From assembly GCA_016704465.1 (NCBI GenBank), contig JADJAD010000007.1, forward strand, positions 186,001 to 250,000: 64,000 nt of DNA, given 5' to 3'. This document shows positions 1-7,687 of this stretch, one piece after another; the stretch's first letter is position 1; every line of letters begins with the position of its first letter. The translations under genes were made by a program, and so were the position numbers. The notes under the pieces are model-generated. The model worked only from the letters and a program-made list of their open reading frames with translations. It did not search any database and had not been told where the DNA came from. Source of the DNA: Gemmatimonadota bacterium. GTDB lineage: Bacteria > Gemmatimonadota > Gemmatimonadetes > Gemmatimonadales > Gemmatimonadaceae.

Positions 1-696
1 CCCCCAGTCGTTCGGTACCCCGGTCACGACCGGGGTCGTCTGCGCGCCGCCGATGGCGCTGGACAGGACGTGGGAGAGGCGATCCAGCTTGTGGTCCGTG
101 CGGGTCAGGACCCCCAAGTCGATCAGCGCCTGCGCCATCGTCTGGTCGCGGCTCAGCTGGGTCAGCGCGCCGTTCCGCAGGAAGTAGTATCGCGAGTCGC
201 CAACCTGCAGCAGGTAGATGCGCGGCCAGACGCCCAAAAAGAGGGTCAACGTCGTGGCCATCCCGCGTCGCCCGGGCAGCTCCTCGGCGCGCCTGGTCAA
301 GGCCTCGTGCACACGCATCGCCGCGTCTTCCAGCGTCTCCCTGAAGCTGGCGTCGTCGGTAGGATCGGCCGTGTAGTACGTGCGCGTACTGTTGTTCACG
401 TAACTCGTGATCGCCTCGAGCACGAAGCGGCTGGCCTCCTCCCCTGCCTGTCCGCCACCGACTCCGTCGGCCACCATGGCCAGGAAGGCCAGGCGGTCCG
501 TGGCAGTGGTTGCGTGTTCGACGCCCGGCATGCTCGACTGGTGCACGCGGAGCTGGCGGTGAAGCGACGCGATGAGGAAGTGATCCTGGTTCTCGGTGCG
601 GACCTTCCCCACGTGCGTCAGTCCAAACACGTCGATTTCGTCGTCGCGCGGCTTCTGCACGGTTCCGCCGCGCACTCGTTGGTCCTGAATCGCCAT
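1..696 (-). CDS. PP2C-family Ser/Thr protein phosphatase (partial, C-terminus off the window)
   Basis: The visible 232 codons begin at an ATG preceded by a strong GGAGGAG ribosome site and run off the left edge. The protein has the PP2C signatures RTENQD near residue 33 and MVADGVGG near residue 74, whose Asp residues bind the catalytic metals. A GDSRYY block follows near residue 140, as in bacterial Stp/PrpC-type phosphatases. The known role of the family is to remove phosphate from Ser/Thr proteins, often opposing a Hanks-type kinase. No signal peptide is seen, so it is probably cytoplasmic. The following leftward gene cannot be seen, so pairing with a kinase or FHA protein is untested. Confidence 0.9.
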   Translation of the reverse strand, partial: MAIQDQRVRGGTVQKPRDDEIDVFGLTHVGKVRTENQDHFLIASLHRQLRVHQSSMPGVEHATTATDRLAFLAMVADGVGGGQAGEEASRFVLEAITSYVNNSTRTYYTADPTDDASFRETLEDAAMRVHEALTRRAEELPGRRGMATTLTLFLGVWPRIYLLQVGDSRYYFLRNGALTQLSRDQTMAQALIDLGVLTRTDHKLDRLSHVLSSAIGGAQTTPVVTGVPNDWG

Positions 697-741
697 GCTG
701 CTCCTCCGCTCGCGCTCGCCATCGGTTGGCGCCCGCTTGGC

Positions 742-2139
742 CTACCAGGCAGAGGTACCGACGAGCGCCTGATAGACGAGGGTGGGAAACTTCGCTGGGA
801 GATCGGTCCTGTTGGGAATCTGTTGAATCATGAAGACGACGACCAGCTTTTCCCGGGGATCGATGCGATAGGTGGAGCCGTACGCTCCGCCCCAGCTGAA
901 CGATCGCTCGGAGCTGAGCCCCGCCGCGCCGAACTGCTCGACGGTCTGGAAGCCAAGCCCGAAGCCCAGCCCCGTCGTGCCGAGCAGCGTCCCCACGTGG
1001 TTGGTCGCCATCAGCCGGACGGTGGCCGGCGCCAGGATGCGCACGCCGTCCACCGCGCCGCCGTTGAGCAGCATCTGCAGGAACCGCGCGTAGTCGCGCG
1101 CCGTGGACACGAGTCCGGCGCCGCCGGCGAATGACCGGCGAGGGCCGTCGACATAGTGCCCCTGCCCTCGCGACCCTTCGGGGGCGCGCTCCATTCCCCC
1201 GTCCTCGGTGCTGGAGTATACCGTGGCGAGGCGCTCCCGCTTCCCGACGGGCAGGAAGAAGTGCGTATCCACCATCCCTAACGGTCCGGTGATACGCGAC
1301 GCGATGAACGCGTCGAGTGCCATTCCCGAGGCCCGCTCCACCACGCATCCCAGGATGTCGGTGTTGTAGCCGTAGACAAACGACTCGCCCGGCTGCGCCA
1401 CGAACGGCAGGGAGGCCAGGCGCTCCATCGTGGTGCACACCGGCTCATCCTTGTCGGCCGTGTACCAGCCGAAGCCCGCGGCCGGCCCAAGCCCTTTCGC
1501 TTCGTACAGTTTGGCCACCCGGGCATCAGTCCCGTAGGAGATTCCTGCCGTGTGCGTCAGCAGGTCCCGAATGGTGATCGCCCGCCTGGCCGGCACGATC
1601 GCCGGGCCGGTATCCGATGGCGCCGCGACGGTTGTGCGCGCGTAGGCCGGAATGAAGCGCGAGACCGGATCCGTAAGCGCGACCTTCCCCTCCTCCATCA
1701 GGATCATGATCGCGACGCTCGTGATCGCCTTGGTCTGCGAGGCGATGCGGAAGATGGCGTCGGGGGCCATGCGCCGTCCTGCCTCCTTGTCGCCCCATCC
1801 CACGGCGCGCTCGTACACGACGCGTCCGTTGCGCATCACGAGCCCCACCGCCCCGGCCACCGAGTTCGCGTCCACGTACTCCTGCATGAACCGGTCAATG
1901 CGAACCAGGCGTTCCGCCGAAAATCCCTGGGCGCCAGCGGTTGCTGCTGACGGCGGTGACGGACGCCAGAACGGGCGCGTGGGCTGCTGCGCCGGCAGCA
2001 CAGCGCCGGCGACACAGCAGGCGAGCGCAAGCACGAGCGTCGGCGGCCGCGACATCGTCCGTGACATGGACTGGTGCACGCGGCAGTCGATCGAGCGTTC
2101 CATCGAGCGTTCCATAGAGTGGTCCATTGGGTGGTCCAT
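742..2139 (-). CDS. Secreted serine hydrolase, class C beta-lactamase/EstB-like
   Basis: About 465 residues. The nucleophile motif SQTK lies near residue 134, a YGYNTDILG block (EstB-type Tyr motif) near 256, and a WGGAYGS box close to the C-terminus. These are the three active-site elements of the beta-lactamase/penicillin-binding-like hydrolase fold. A hydrophobic export segment begins about 28 residues in. The chosen ATG has GAGGAG nine bases upstream, whereas the shorter starts at 2067 and 2055, which would give a normal signal peptide, have no comparable site. The stretch before the signal is an unusual 4-residue repeat (MDHP/MDHS/MERS/MERS). Substrate is unknown: an esterase or peptidase role is as likely as beta-lactam hydrolysis. 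Confidence 0.85.
   Translation of the reverse strand: MDHPMDHSMERSMERSIDCRVHQSMSRTMSRPPTLVLALACCVAGAVLPAQQPTRPFWRPSPPSAATAGAQGFSAERLVRIDRFMQEYVDANSVAGAVGLVMRNGRVVYERAVGWGDKEAGRRMAPDAIFRIASQTKAITSVAIMILMEEGKVALTDPVSRFIPAYARTTVAAPSDTGPAIVPARRAITIRDLLTHTAGISYGTDARVAKLYEAKGLGPAAGFGWYTADKDEPVCTTMERLASLPFVAQPGESFVYGYNTDILGCVVERASGMALDAFIASRITGPLGMVDTHFFLPVGKRERLATVYSSTEDGGMERAPEGSRGQGHYVDGPRRSFAGGAGLVSTARDYARFLQMLLNGGAVDGVRILAPATVRLMATNHVGTLLGTTGLGFGLGFQTVEQFGAAGLSSERSFSWGGAYGSTYRIDPREKLVVVFMIQQIPNRTDLPAKFPTLVYQALVGTSAW
2092..2139 (-). repeat. Four 12-bp tandem repeats at the 5' end of a serine hydrolase gene
   Basis: Four consecutive 12-bp units encode Met-Asp-His-Pro, Met-Asp-His-Ser, Met-Glu-Arg-Ser and Met-Glu-Arg-Ser right after the start codon. 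Every unit starts with ATG, so gain or loss of units keeps both frame and an alternative start. Two unit types, each duplicated, suggest stepwise slippage. Confidence 0.75.
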
Positions 2140-2204
2140 TGGGCGAGACTCCTCGTGGGTCAGCGCGTGCGTGCAGGGCCGGCGGCCACGGAGCGCCGGT
2201 CGCG

Positions 2205-3074
2205 TCACGGGCGGGGCGTTCGTAGACGCATCAGCCCCTCTTGCGCCACCGATGCCACGAGCGAGCCGTCACGGGTGAAGATCGACCCGCGCACAAAGCC
2301 CCGCGCCCCGGCGGCGGCGGGGCTGTCGACGGAGTACAGCAACCACTCGTCGGCGCGAAACCGGCGATGCATCCAGAGGGCATGGTCGAGCGACGCGATT
2401 TGCAGCGAGCGTGAGCGAAACGGCACGCCATGCGGCTGGAGCGCGGTAGGGAGCATGCCGTAGTCCGACGCGTAGGCGAGCACCGCCTGGTGCGTCAGGG
2501 TGTCGTCGGGGAGCGGGGCGATGGCGCGGAACCAGACCTGGCGTGTCGCCGGCCGTACCTCGCCGCGGAACGGGTCGCTCGGGAGCACCGGGCGGAAGTC
2601 GATCGGGCGGTCCTGCGTCAGGACCGGACGCAGTGACTCCGGAATCCGGTCCGCCATCTCGCGAATCAGCTGCAGTTCGGGCGCGAGCGATTCGGGCGGG
2701 GCAACCTCGGGCATCTCCAGCTGATGCTCCATTCCGGGCTCGTCCAGATGGAACGACGCCGAGAGGTTGAAGATCGCCTGGCCGTGCTGGATGGCCGTGA
2801 CGCGTCGGGTGCTGAAGGAGTTTCCGTCGCGCAGGCGATCGACGAAGTAGACAATCGGGGCCGCCAGGTCGCCGGGAAGGATGAAGTAGGCGTGCACGGA
2901 GTGCGCCTCACGCTCTCCCTCCACCGTGCGACGCGCCGCCACCAGCGCTTGCGCGAAGACCTGGCCACCGAAGACACGCCCCGTGCCGAGATCACGATTG
3001 CGGCCGCGGTAAATGTTGACCTCGAGCGGTTCCAGTGCGAGCAAGGCGAGCAGCTCGTCGATCGGTGCAGTCAT
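2205..3074 (-). CDS. tesB: Acyl-CoA thioesterase II
   Basis: With the ATG at 3074 the protein is 289 residues, close to the usual TesB length of about 286. It has the double hotdog hallmarks: VFGGQVFAQAL in the N-terminal domain, a SDYGMLPTA block, then SLDHALWMHRRF and a C-terminal SVAQEGLMR. The Asp of SLDH and the Gln of AQEG match the TesB catalytic positions. The family hydrolyses acyl-CoA to free fatty acid and CoA in the cytoplasm. Longer in-frame starts (3128, 3161) exist but add an unrelated leader. Its stop is close to the serine hydrolase leader, in the same orientation. Confidence 0.92.
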   Translation of the reverse strand: MTAPIDELLALLALEPLEVNIYRGRNRDLGTGRVFGGQVFAQALVAARRTVEGEREAHSVHAYFILPGDLAAPIVYFVDRLRDGNSFSTRRVTAIQHGQAIFNLSASFHLDEPGMEHQLEMPEVAPPESLAPELQLIREMADRIPESLRPVLTQDRPIDFRPVLPSDPFRGEVRPATRQVWFRAIAPLPDDTLTHQAVLAYASDYGMLPTALQPHGVPFRSRSLQIASLDHALWMHRRFRADEWLLYSVDSPAAAGARGFVRGSIFTRDGSLVASVAQEGLMRLRTPRP

Positions 3075-3198
3075 GCGAACAGGTGGGGTCGAGGTGCGCC
3101 AGGACAGGATGGAGACAACGGCGAACATACGCAGCGGGCCTTCCCACACGCCACCGGCCAAAGCAACCGCGCGGAGTCAGCACGCGGAATGCCGACCG

Positions 3199-4278
3199 TC
3201 AACCGCGCGCGCCCGACGACGCGCCATTCGCCAGCTCCGCCAGGCGTTGCAGCTGCTGGTGCGTTCCCAGGACAATGAGCACGTCGCCCGCCGACAACGT
3301 GTGGCTGGCCGGCGGCGTGGTCACGAGATCGGCGGTTCCGCCTTCGGCGATCGCCAGGACCGTCGCCCCGATGTCCTCATGAATCCTGCAGTCTGCCAAG
3401 GCGCGGCCGTCCAGCCGACTGGCCGAGCCCACCGTGACCTCCTTGAGCCACAGCTCGAGTTCGCCGGAGTGCATGACGAGATCGAGAAAGGCGCTCACGC
3501 GCGGATACTGCAGCTGCGCCGCGATGCGCTGGCCCGCCAGCCGGTAGGGGGAGATGACATGATCTGCGCCCGCACGCCGCAGCTTCCGGATCGTGTCGTC
3601 GGCGCCTCCGCGCGAGACGATCTGGAGCGCGCCGTTCATCCCGCGGGCGGTGAGCGTGACGACGATGTTGGTCACGTCTTCGCCCGACGCGGCCACGAGC
3701 CCTGCCGCGCGGGCAATCCCGGCCCTCTCCAGCACCTGCTCATCGGTCGCGTCGCCCGCCACGAAGGGATATTGATCGCCGCAACGCTCCAGCGCACGTT
3801 CCTCACGCTCAACCAACACGACCTGCAGCCCCTCGCGCCGCAGGTCGTGCGCGACCTGCTCGCCAACACGCCCGAACCCGCACACGATGTGGTGACCCGA
3901 CATCGCGTTGATCTTGTGTTGCATGTGGTGACTCCTGAGCACACCGTTGAGCGCCCCGCCGATCACGTACTCGGCAAACGTCGCCGCGAGATAGAAAAAG
4001 GTCCCCACGCCGACCGTGATGTACCCGATCGTGAACAGCCGGCCCGCGTCGCTCAGCGGCCGCACCTCCATGTAGCCCACGGTGGTGAGCGTCGTGATCG
4101 CCATGTACAGCGCGTCCACGAACGTCCACCCCTCCAGCTGCATGTATCCCACGATGCCGGCGGCGACGATGACCACCACTGCCGCCATCGCCTTCCTGAC
4201 TCGTCGCTCGGCGGCGACCACGGCGGCTGACCGCGGATCGAGGATGATGGGCACCGGCTGCCGCGGTTCGGGCGTCAT
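3199..4278 (-). CDS. Potassium channel protein with RCK (TrkA-N/TrkA-C) domains
   Basis: About 359 residues. A membrane segment near residue 30, a pore helix and filter (TTLTTVGYMEV) and a second membrane segment form a two-TM ion channel. A Rossmann RCK domain follows, with the nucleotide motif CGFGRVGEQ and the Asp/Glu-rich region after LVERE, then a TrkA-C-like domain ending near VLGTHQQ. The family forms tetrameric K+ channels gated by nucleotide or ligand binding to RCK. The filter reads TVGYM rather than the canonical TVGYG. The start at 4278 is chosen because homologous sequence begins soon after; an upstream ATG at 4323 is open. Confidence 0.88.
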   Translation of the reverse strand: MTPEPRQPVPIILDPRSAAVVAAERRVRKAMAAVVVIVAAGIVGYMQLEGWTFVDALYMAITTLTTVGYMEVRPLSDAGRLFTIGYITVGVGTFFYLAATFAEYVIGGALNGVLRSHHMQHKINAMSGHHIVCGFGRVGEQVAHDLRREGLQVVLVEREERALERCGDQYPFVAGDATDEQVLERAGIARAAGLVAASGEDVTNIVVTLTARGMNGALQIVSRGGADDTIRKLRRAGADHVISPYRLAGQRIAAQLQYPRVSAFLDLVMHSGELELWLKEVTVGSASRLDGRALADCRIHEDIGATVLAIAEGGTADLVTTPPASHTLSAGDVLIVLGTHQQLQRLAELANGASSGARG

Positions 4279-4619
4279 GCGCTCAGGATACGGTGTGCAT
4301 GTCGGGCTCGCCACCGGGTGCATCCCGCGCCATCGCGACCGGCGTGCCGGGACCCGCCTTCGGCTCAGAACAATCGCGGTGCCGTGCCGTTGACGTACCC
4401 GGCCGTACCGTCTCGCGATCGTTGGAACTCCTCTCGCGGACTGTCGACGGCACTTGGCGAGAGCCGGGCGTCGAGACGACGACCACTCGCTGGTGAGGTT
4501 GCCTACTGTATCGCCGCGACACGGTCTCGGTGCCCGTGCAGTACGCCTCCATAGTTGGAACCGAAATCAGCATGGCGGAGTAAGGGTTTAGATTGCCCTG
4601 CCGATCCTCTGTACACATC
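4279..4619. other. Divergent intergenic region between K+ channel and DUF3108 genes
   Basis: This 341-base gap must hold the promoters of both divergent genes. It is less GC-rich near 4555-4600, where TTTAGATT at about 4587 could be a -10-like element for the rightward gene. I see no convincing ORF, long inverted repeat or RNA structure. Confidence 0.35.
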
Positions 4620-5420
4620 ATGCCCTCGACTTTCTCGCTACAACGCAGCTCGCTGCTTCGTCGGACGCTCGCCCCCCTCGCCTACGCATGGCTCGTGGTG
4701 GCAGCGCTGTCCCCGCGTGTTCCGCTGCAGGGACAGACCAACGGGGCGTCCCACCGAACGGCGTTCGCCATCGGCGAGCAAATGGTCTATGACGTGAAGT
4801 TCGGCGTGTTCAACGTCGGTACGGCGCGCATGGAGGTCATGGGGATCGACACGGTGCGCGGCCGACGGGCGTGGCACACCAAGCTGGAGATCGAGGGCGG
4901 GATCCCGGGGTATCGGGTGCACGACATCCTGGAAAGCTGGATCGACGTCGAGACGTTCCGCTCGCTTCGGCATCGGCAGGAAACGGTGGAAGGGCGCCGT
5001 GAAAAGACGCGGGTGTTCGAGATCATGCCCGAGCGCGGCGTGTATCGCGAGGACGACAAGCCCGAGCTCCCAACCGTCGCCGACCCGCTCGACGAGGGGG
5101 CGTTCATCTTCTTCGTGCGCAACCAGCCGCTCGACGTCGGGCGCACCTACGACTTCAACCGCTACTTCATCCCCGACCGGAACCCTGTCACCGTGAAGGT
5201 GGACCGGCGGCAGACGATGCGTGTTCCCGCCGGAAGCTTCGAGACGATCGTCGTGAAACCGATCATCAAGTCGAAGGGTGTGTTTTCCAAGAACGGGCGC
5301 GCGGAGATCTGGTTCACCGACGATGACCGCCGGCTGATGGTGCGCATGGAAACGCACGTGGTGTTCGGGACGATCTCGCTGCAACTGCGCGAGTTCTCGC
5401 AGGGCAACGTGTTGCACTGA
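4620..5420 (+). CDS. DUF3108 domain-containing secreted protein
   Basis: About 266 residues. A hydrophobic signal segment (around residues 15-40, ending in LQGQ) is followed by the DUF3108 pattern: FAIGEQMVYDVKFGVFNVGTA, then a mid-region GRTYDFNRYF and the closing KGVFSKNGRAEIWFTDDDRR block. Members are periplasmic or envelope beta-rich proteins of unknown biochemical role. The ATG at 4620 puts the signal peptide at the N-terminus; an in-frame start at 4593 would add nine residues. The gene ends 16 bases from the convergent PAP2 gene, with no room for separate terminators. Confidence 0.85.
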   Translation: MPSTFSLQRSSLLRRTLAPLAYAWLVVAALSPRVPLQGQTNGASHRTAFAIGEQMVYDVKFGVFNVGTARMEVMGIDTVRGRRAWHTKLEIEGGIPGYRVHDILESWIDVETFRSLRHRQETVEGRREKTRVFEIMPERGVYREDDKPELPTVADPLDEGAFIFFVRNQPLDVGRTYDFNRYFIPDRNPVTVKVDRRQTMRVPAGSFETIVVKPIIKSKGVFSKNGRAEIWFTDDDRRLMVRMETHVVFGTISLQLREFSQGNVLH

Positions 5421-5436
5421 TGTTCCAGCGCGCGAA

Positions 5437-6456
5437 TCAGTAGGGGAGTCCGACGCGCACCCCGACCGCCCATGGCGTGACCAGCGGAGTCCACGAGAAT
5501 CCGCGTTCGGTCCGACGCGGGTCCTGCGTGTTGCCAAGCTCGTCCGTGCGAACGAGCGTCCGACCGCGGGCCACCGTCACGCGCGCCACCCCACCACCGA
5601 TCAGCAAGGCGAGCGGATAGTCGCTGGCCCAGTGCACGCCGTTGTTGACCATCGCGACGCCCAGCAGCGCCATGAGCGAGTAGCCGAGCGGGCGCACGAA
5701 CCCCTTCTCGGGATAGTTGAGCGCCACGATTTCCACCGTCGACATCGCTGCCGCCATGTGACCCGACGGCATGGCATCATAGGCCGGAACGTTGGCGTTA
5801 TAGTCGCCGAGGTCAGGAAACGGTCGCCAGCGCCCCCTCGGCTGCGTGGACTCGTTGGGCGTCTGCCGCCCGAACGAGCGCTTGAGGAGCTGAGTGTAGA
5901 CCCCGAGGGAGACCAATCCAGAGGTGATCTCGCTGGCAGTCGTGCGGGCGCGATTGTCATCTTTGCGCCACCCTTGAATCACAAACCCGCCAGCGACTAG
6001 CAAATCGACGGCGCCGTCGCCGAGGAAGTATATGGCGGAGCCGACCGTCGTCGGAATCGGAAGCTTCATTCCGGCGAAACGCAGGTTGACCGACGGGTGG
6101 TTCGGGGGGAGGCCCACGTGCCGCGACAGCATGCGCGTCTTGTCGACGAGGTACTCGTCGGCCGCGTAGAGCGAGAGCGAACTCAGCGCCACAGCCCCCC
6201 ATTCCGGCAGGCTCTCGCCGCGGGTCCCGAGCGCGAGCGTACCAGTGACGGTGGAGGGGATTTCGCGCAGGGCGCGCAGCACGACGGGCCGTTGATAGTC
6301 GAATGTGCCGTGTCGTCCGAGTTCGTAGCGCTGCGCGGCGCCCCGCATACGCGACGCAGTGGGCGGTGACGGTGGTGCCGGAATGGGCGCCTGCGCCTGC
6401 GCCTGGGCCCGCGAGGCGATCGGAGTCAGCGCTGCACCGAGCAGCCAGCACGCCAT
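5437..6456 (-). CDS. PAP2-superfamily phosphatase with altered motif 1
   Basis: About 339 residues starting MACWLLGAAL, a signal-like segment followed by a Pro/Ala/Gln-rich stretch. The PAP2 domain is in the C-terminal half: motif 2 is MPSGHMAAAMS and motif 3 is NNGVHWASDYP. In motif 1 (KRSFGRQTP) the position normally filled by Arg (KX6RP) is Thr, so activity may be lowered or lost. The family dephosphorylates lipid phosphates or undecaprenyl-PP at the membrane. It lies directly downstream of a second PAP2 gene with complete motifs, about 50 bases apart and in the same direction, so they probably share a transcript and may be old duplicates. Confidence 0.82.
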   Translation of the reverse strand: MACWLLGAALTPIASRAQAQAQAPIPAPPSPPTASRMRGAAQRYELGRHGTFDYQRPVVLRALREIPSTVTGTLALGTRGESLPEWGAVALSSLSLYAADEYLVDKTRMLSRHVGLPPNHPSVNLRFAGMKLPIPTTVGSAIYFLGDGAVDLLVAGGFVIQGWRKDDNRARTTASEITSGLVSLGVYTQLLKRSFGRQTPNESTQPRGRWRPFPDLGDYNANVPAYDAMPSGHMAAAMSTVEIVALNYPEKGFVRPLGYSLMALLGVAMVNNGVHWASDYPLALLIGGGVARVTVARGRTLVRTDELGNTQDPRRTERGFSWTPLVTPWAVGVRVGLPY

Positions 6457-6506
6457 GATGGCTGCGCGGACCGCCGGCGACGGCGTCGTGTGACTACACC
6501 CAGCAG

Positions 6507-7409
6507 CTAGCGAGGGCCGCGGTTCCACGAGAGGACCTGCATACCGCTCAGCGTACCGAGCGCGGCGCCCGTTACGACGTCGCTCGGCCAGTGCGCGTTC
6601 TGGTACATCCTGGCCAATCCGACGGATCCCGCTGCGCCATACAGCGCTCCCCGAATCAGCCAGCGCTCGCGCGGAAAGCGCGCGGAGAGCTCCCGGGAGA
6701 GGACGGTGGCCATGGCAAACGCCGCGCTGGTGTGCCCCGAGGGAAAGGAGGCGCTGGAGGCGTTCACGAACCCGCGACCCGGGCGATACACGTCGGGATC
6801 GTCGGGCGACGCGTTCGGTCGCATGCGGCCGACGATCCCCTTGATCCCGATGGTGAGGACACCGCTCAGGAGGACAGCCTGCGTGGATTCGCTCCCGAGG
6901 TTTCGCAGCCCGTCGTGGTGGAAGAGGGTACCGCCGGCCCACATCAGCGTCCCGGCAGAGAGCGGGACAACTCCACCGAGCGAGGCCGCGAGAACCGTGG
7001 CCTTCTGGCCCGGGCCGTCTGTCGAACGGATACTGGCGATCCCTCGCATCATGGCGGCGTCACCGAGCGACACGACCGCCGACGCCCCGACCGCGTACCC
7101 CAAGGTGCGCACGAAGTGTGGATCGGCGCGCTCCAGCAGCAGCGACCGGCGCAGGATCCCGGCCGGCGGCGTAGCGCCGGGTGCCAGGCTCGAGGTGGCG
7201 ATCAACGCCTGCAGCGGCAGGCGAGCCAGCGACTGAGCCGCGACGGCGATCCGGGAACCCGTGTGCAGCTGGCGAGTGCTGTCCGCGCGCACGAGTGGTC
7301 GCACCATGCGCGGAAGGATCGTCTCAGCCGCAACGTTTGCTTGCGCCCCCGCAGCGCTTACACACGCCATCCCTCCCACCACGAGTGAAGCGAGCCACGA
7401 TCGACGCAA
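6507..7409 (-). CDS. PAP2-superfamily phosphatase (complete motifs)
   Basis: About 300 residues from a TTG codon with GGAGG four bases upstream. This start gives a clean signal peptide (RRSWLASLVVGG...SAAGAQ). An ATG at 7466 is open but adds 19 leader residues. All three PAP2 motifs are present: KGIVGRMRP, ASFPSGHTSAAF and the MYQNAHWPSD block with its catalytic His. The expected activity is phosphomonoester or diphosphate hydrolysis of membrane lipids such as undecaprenyl-PP or phosphatidate, with the active site at the outer face. It precedes a second, motif-degenerate PAP2 gene in the same direction. Confidence 0.85.
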   Translation of the reverse strand: MRRSWLASLVVGGMACVSAAGAQANVAAETILPRMVRPLVRADSTRQLHTGSRIAVAAQSLARLPLQALIATSSLAPGATPPAGILRRSLLLERADPHFVRTLGYAVGASAVVSLGDAAMMRGIASIRSTDGPGQKATVLAASLGGVVPLSAGTLMWAGGTLFHHDGLRNLGSESTQAVLLSGVLTIGIKGIVGRMRPNASPDDPDVYRPGRGFVNASSASFPSGHTSAAFAMATVLSRELSARFPRERWLIRGALYGAAGSVGLARMYQNAHWPSDVVTGAALGTLSGMQVLSWNRGPR

Positions 7410-7652
7410 GAAGCCTCCGGGTGAGGACACGTAGCGGGGCGAGCGGCACTGCGGGCCGATGACCATTCGCGGACGAGAAAGTGCGTCGGGCAGCCCAACT
7501 TCGCTAGACCGGGCTCATGACCGCGGCGAGAATGGATCGCGGCCGACCGACGTCGCGTCGCCCTTCGGTCTCGTCGGAGGGGCGATGCGTCGAGCACATG
7601 ACACCATCACCCGCAGAAGTCCATAGGGTGACGACGATGCGCTGGCGCGCGC

Positions 7653-7666
7653 GTCACCGCGGTGAC
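7653..7666. promoter_or_regulatory. Perfect 14-bp palindrome, possible operator
   Basis: GTCACCGCGGTGAC is a perfect palindrome lying between the leftward fused synthase gene and the leftward PAP2 pair, about 190-240 bases upstream of the PAP2 start. It could be a dimeric regulator site or a hairpin at the end of the upstream transcript. No T-run follows it, so a factor-independent terminator is unlikely. Confidence 0.3.
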
Positions 7667-7687
7667 CTGCAGCCTCCCTTCGACCTC

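Noticed and set aside
70..1134. Plus-strand open frame at the left edge
   Set aside because: It spans the PP2C gene and part of the serine hydrolase gene on the other strand, both with clear motifs.
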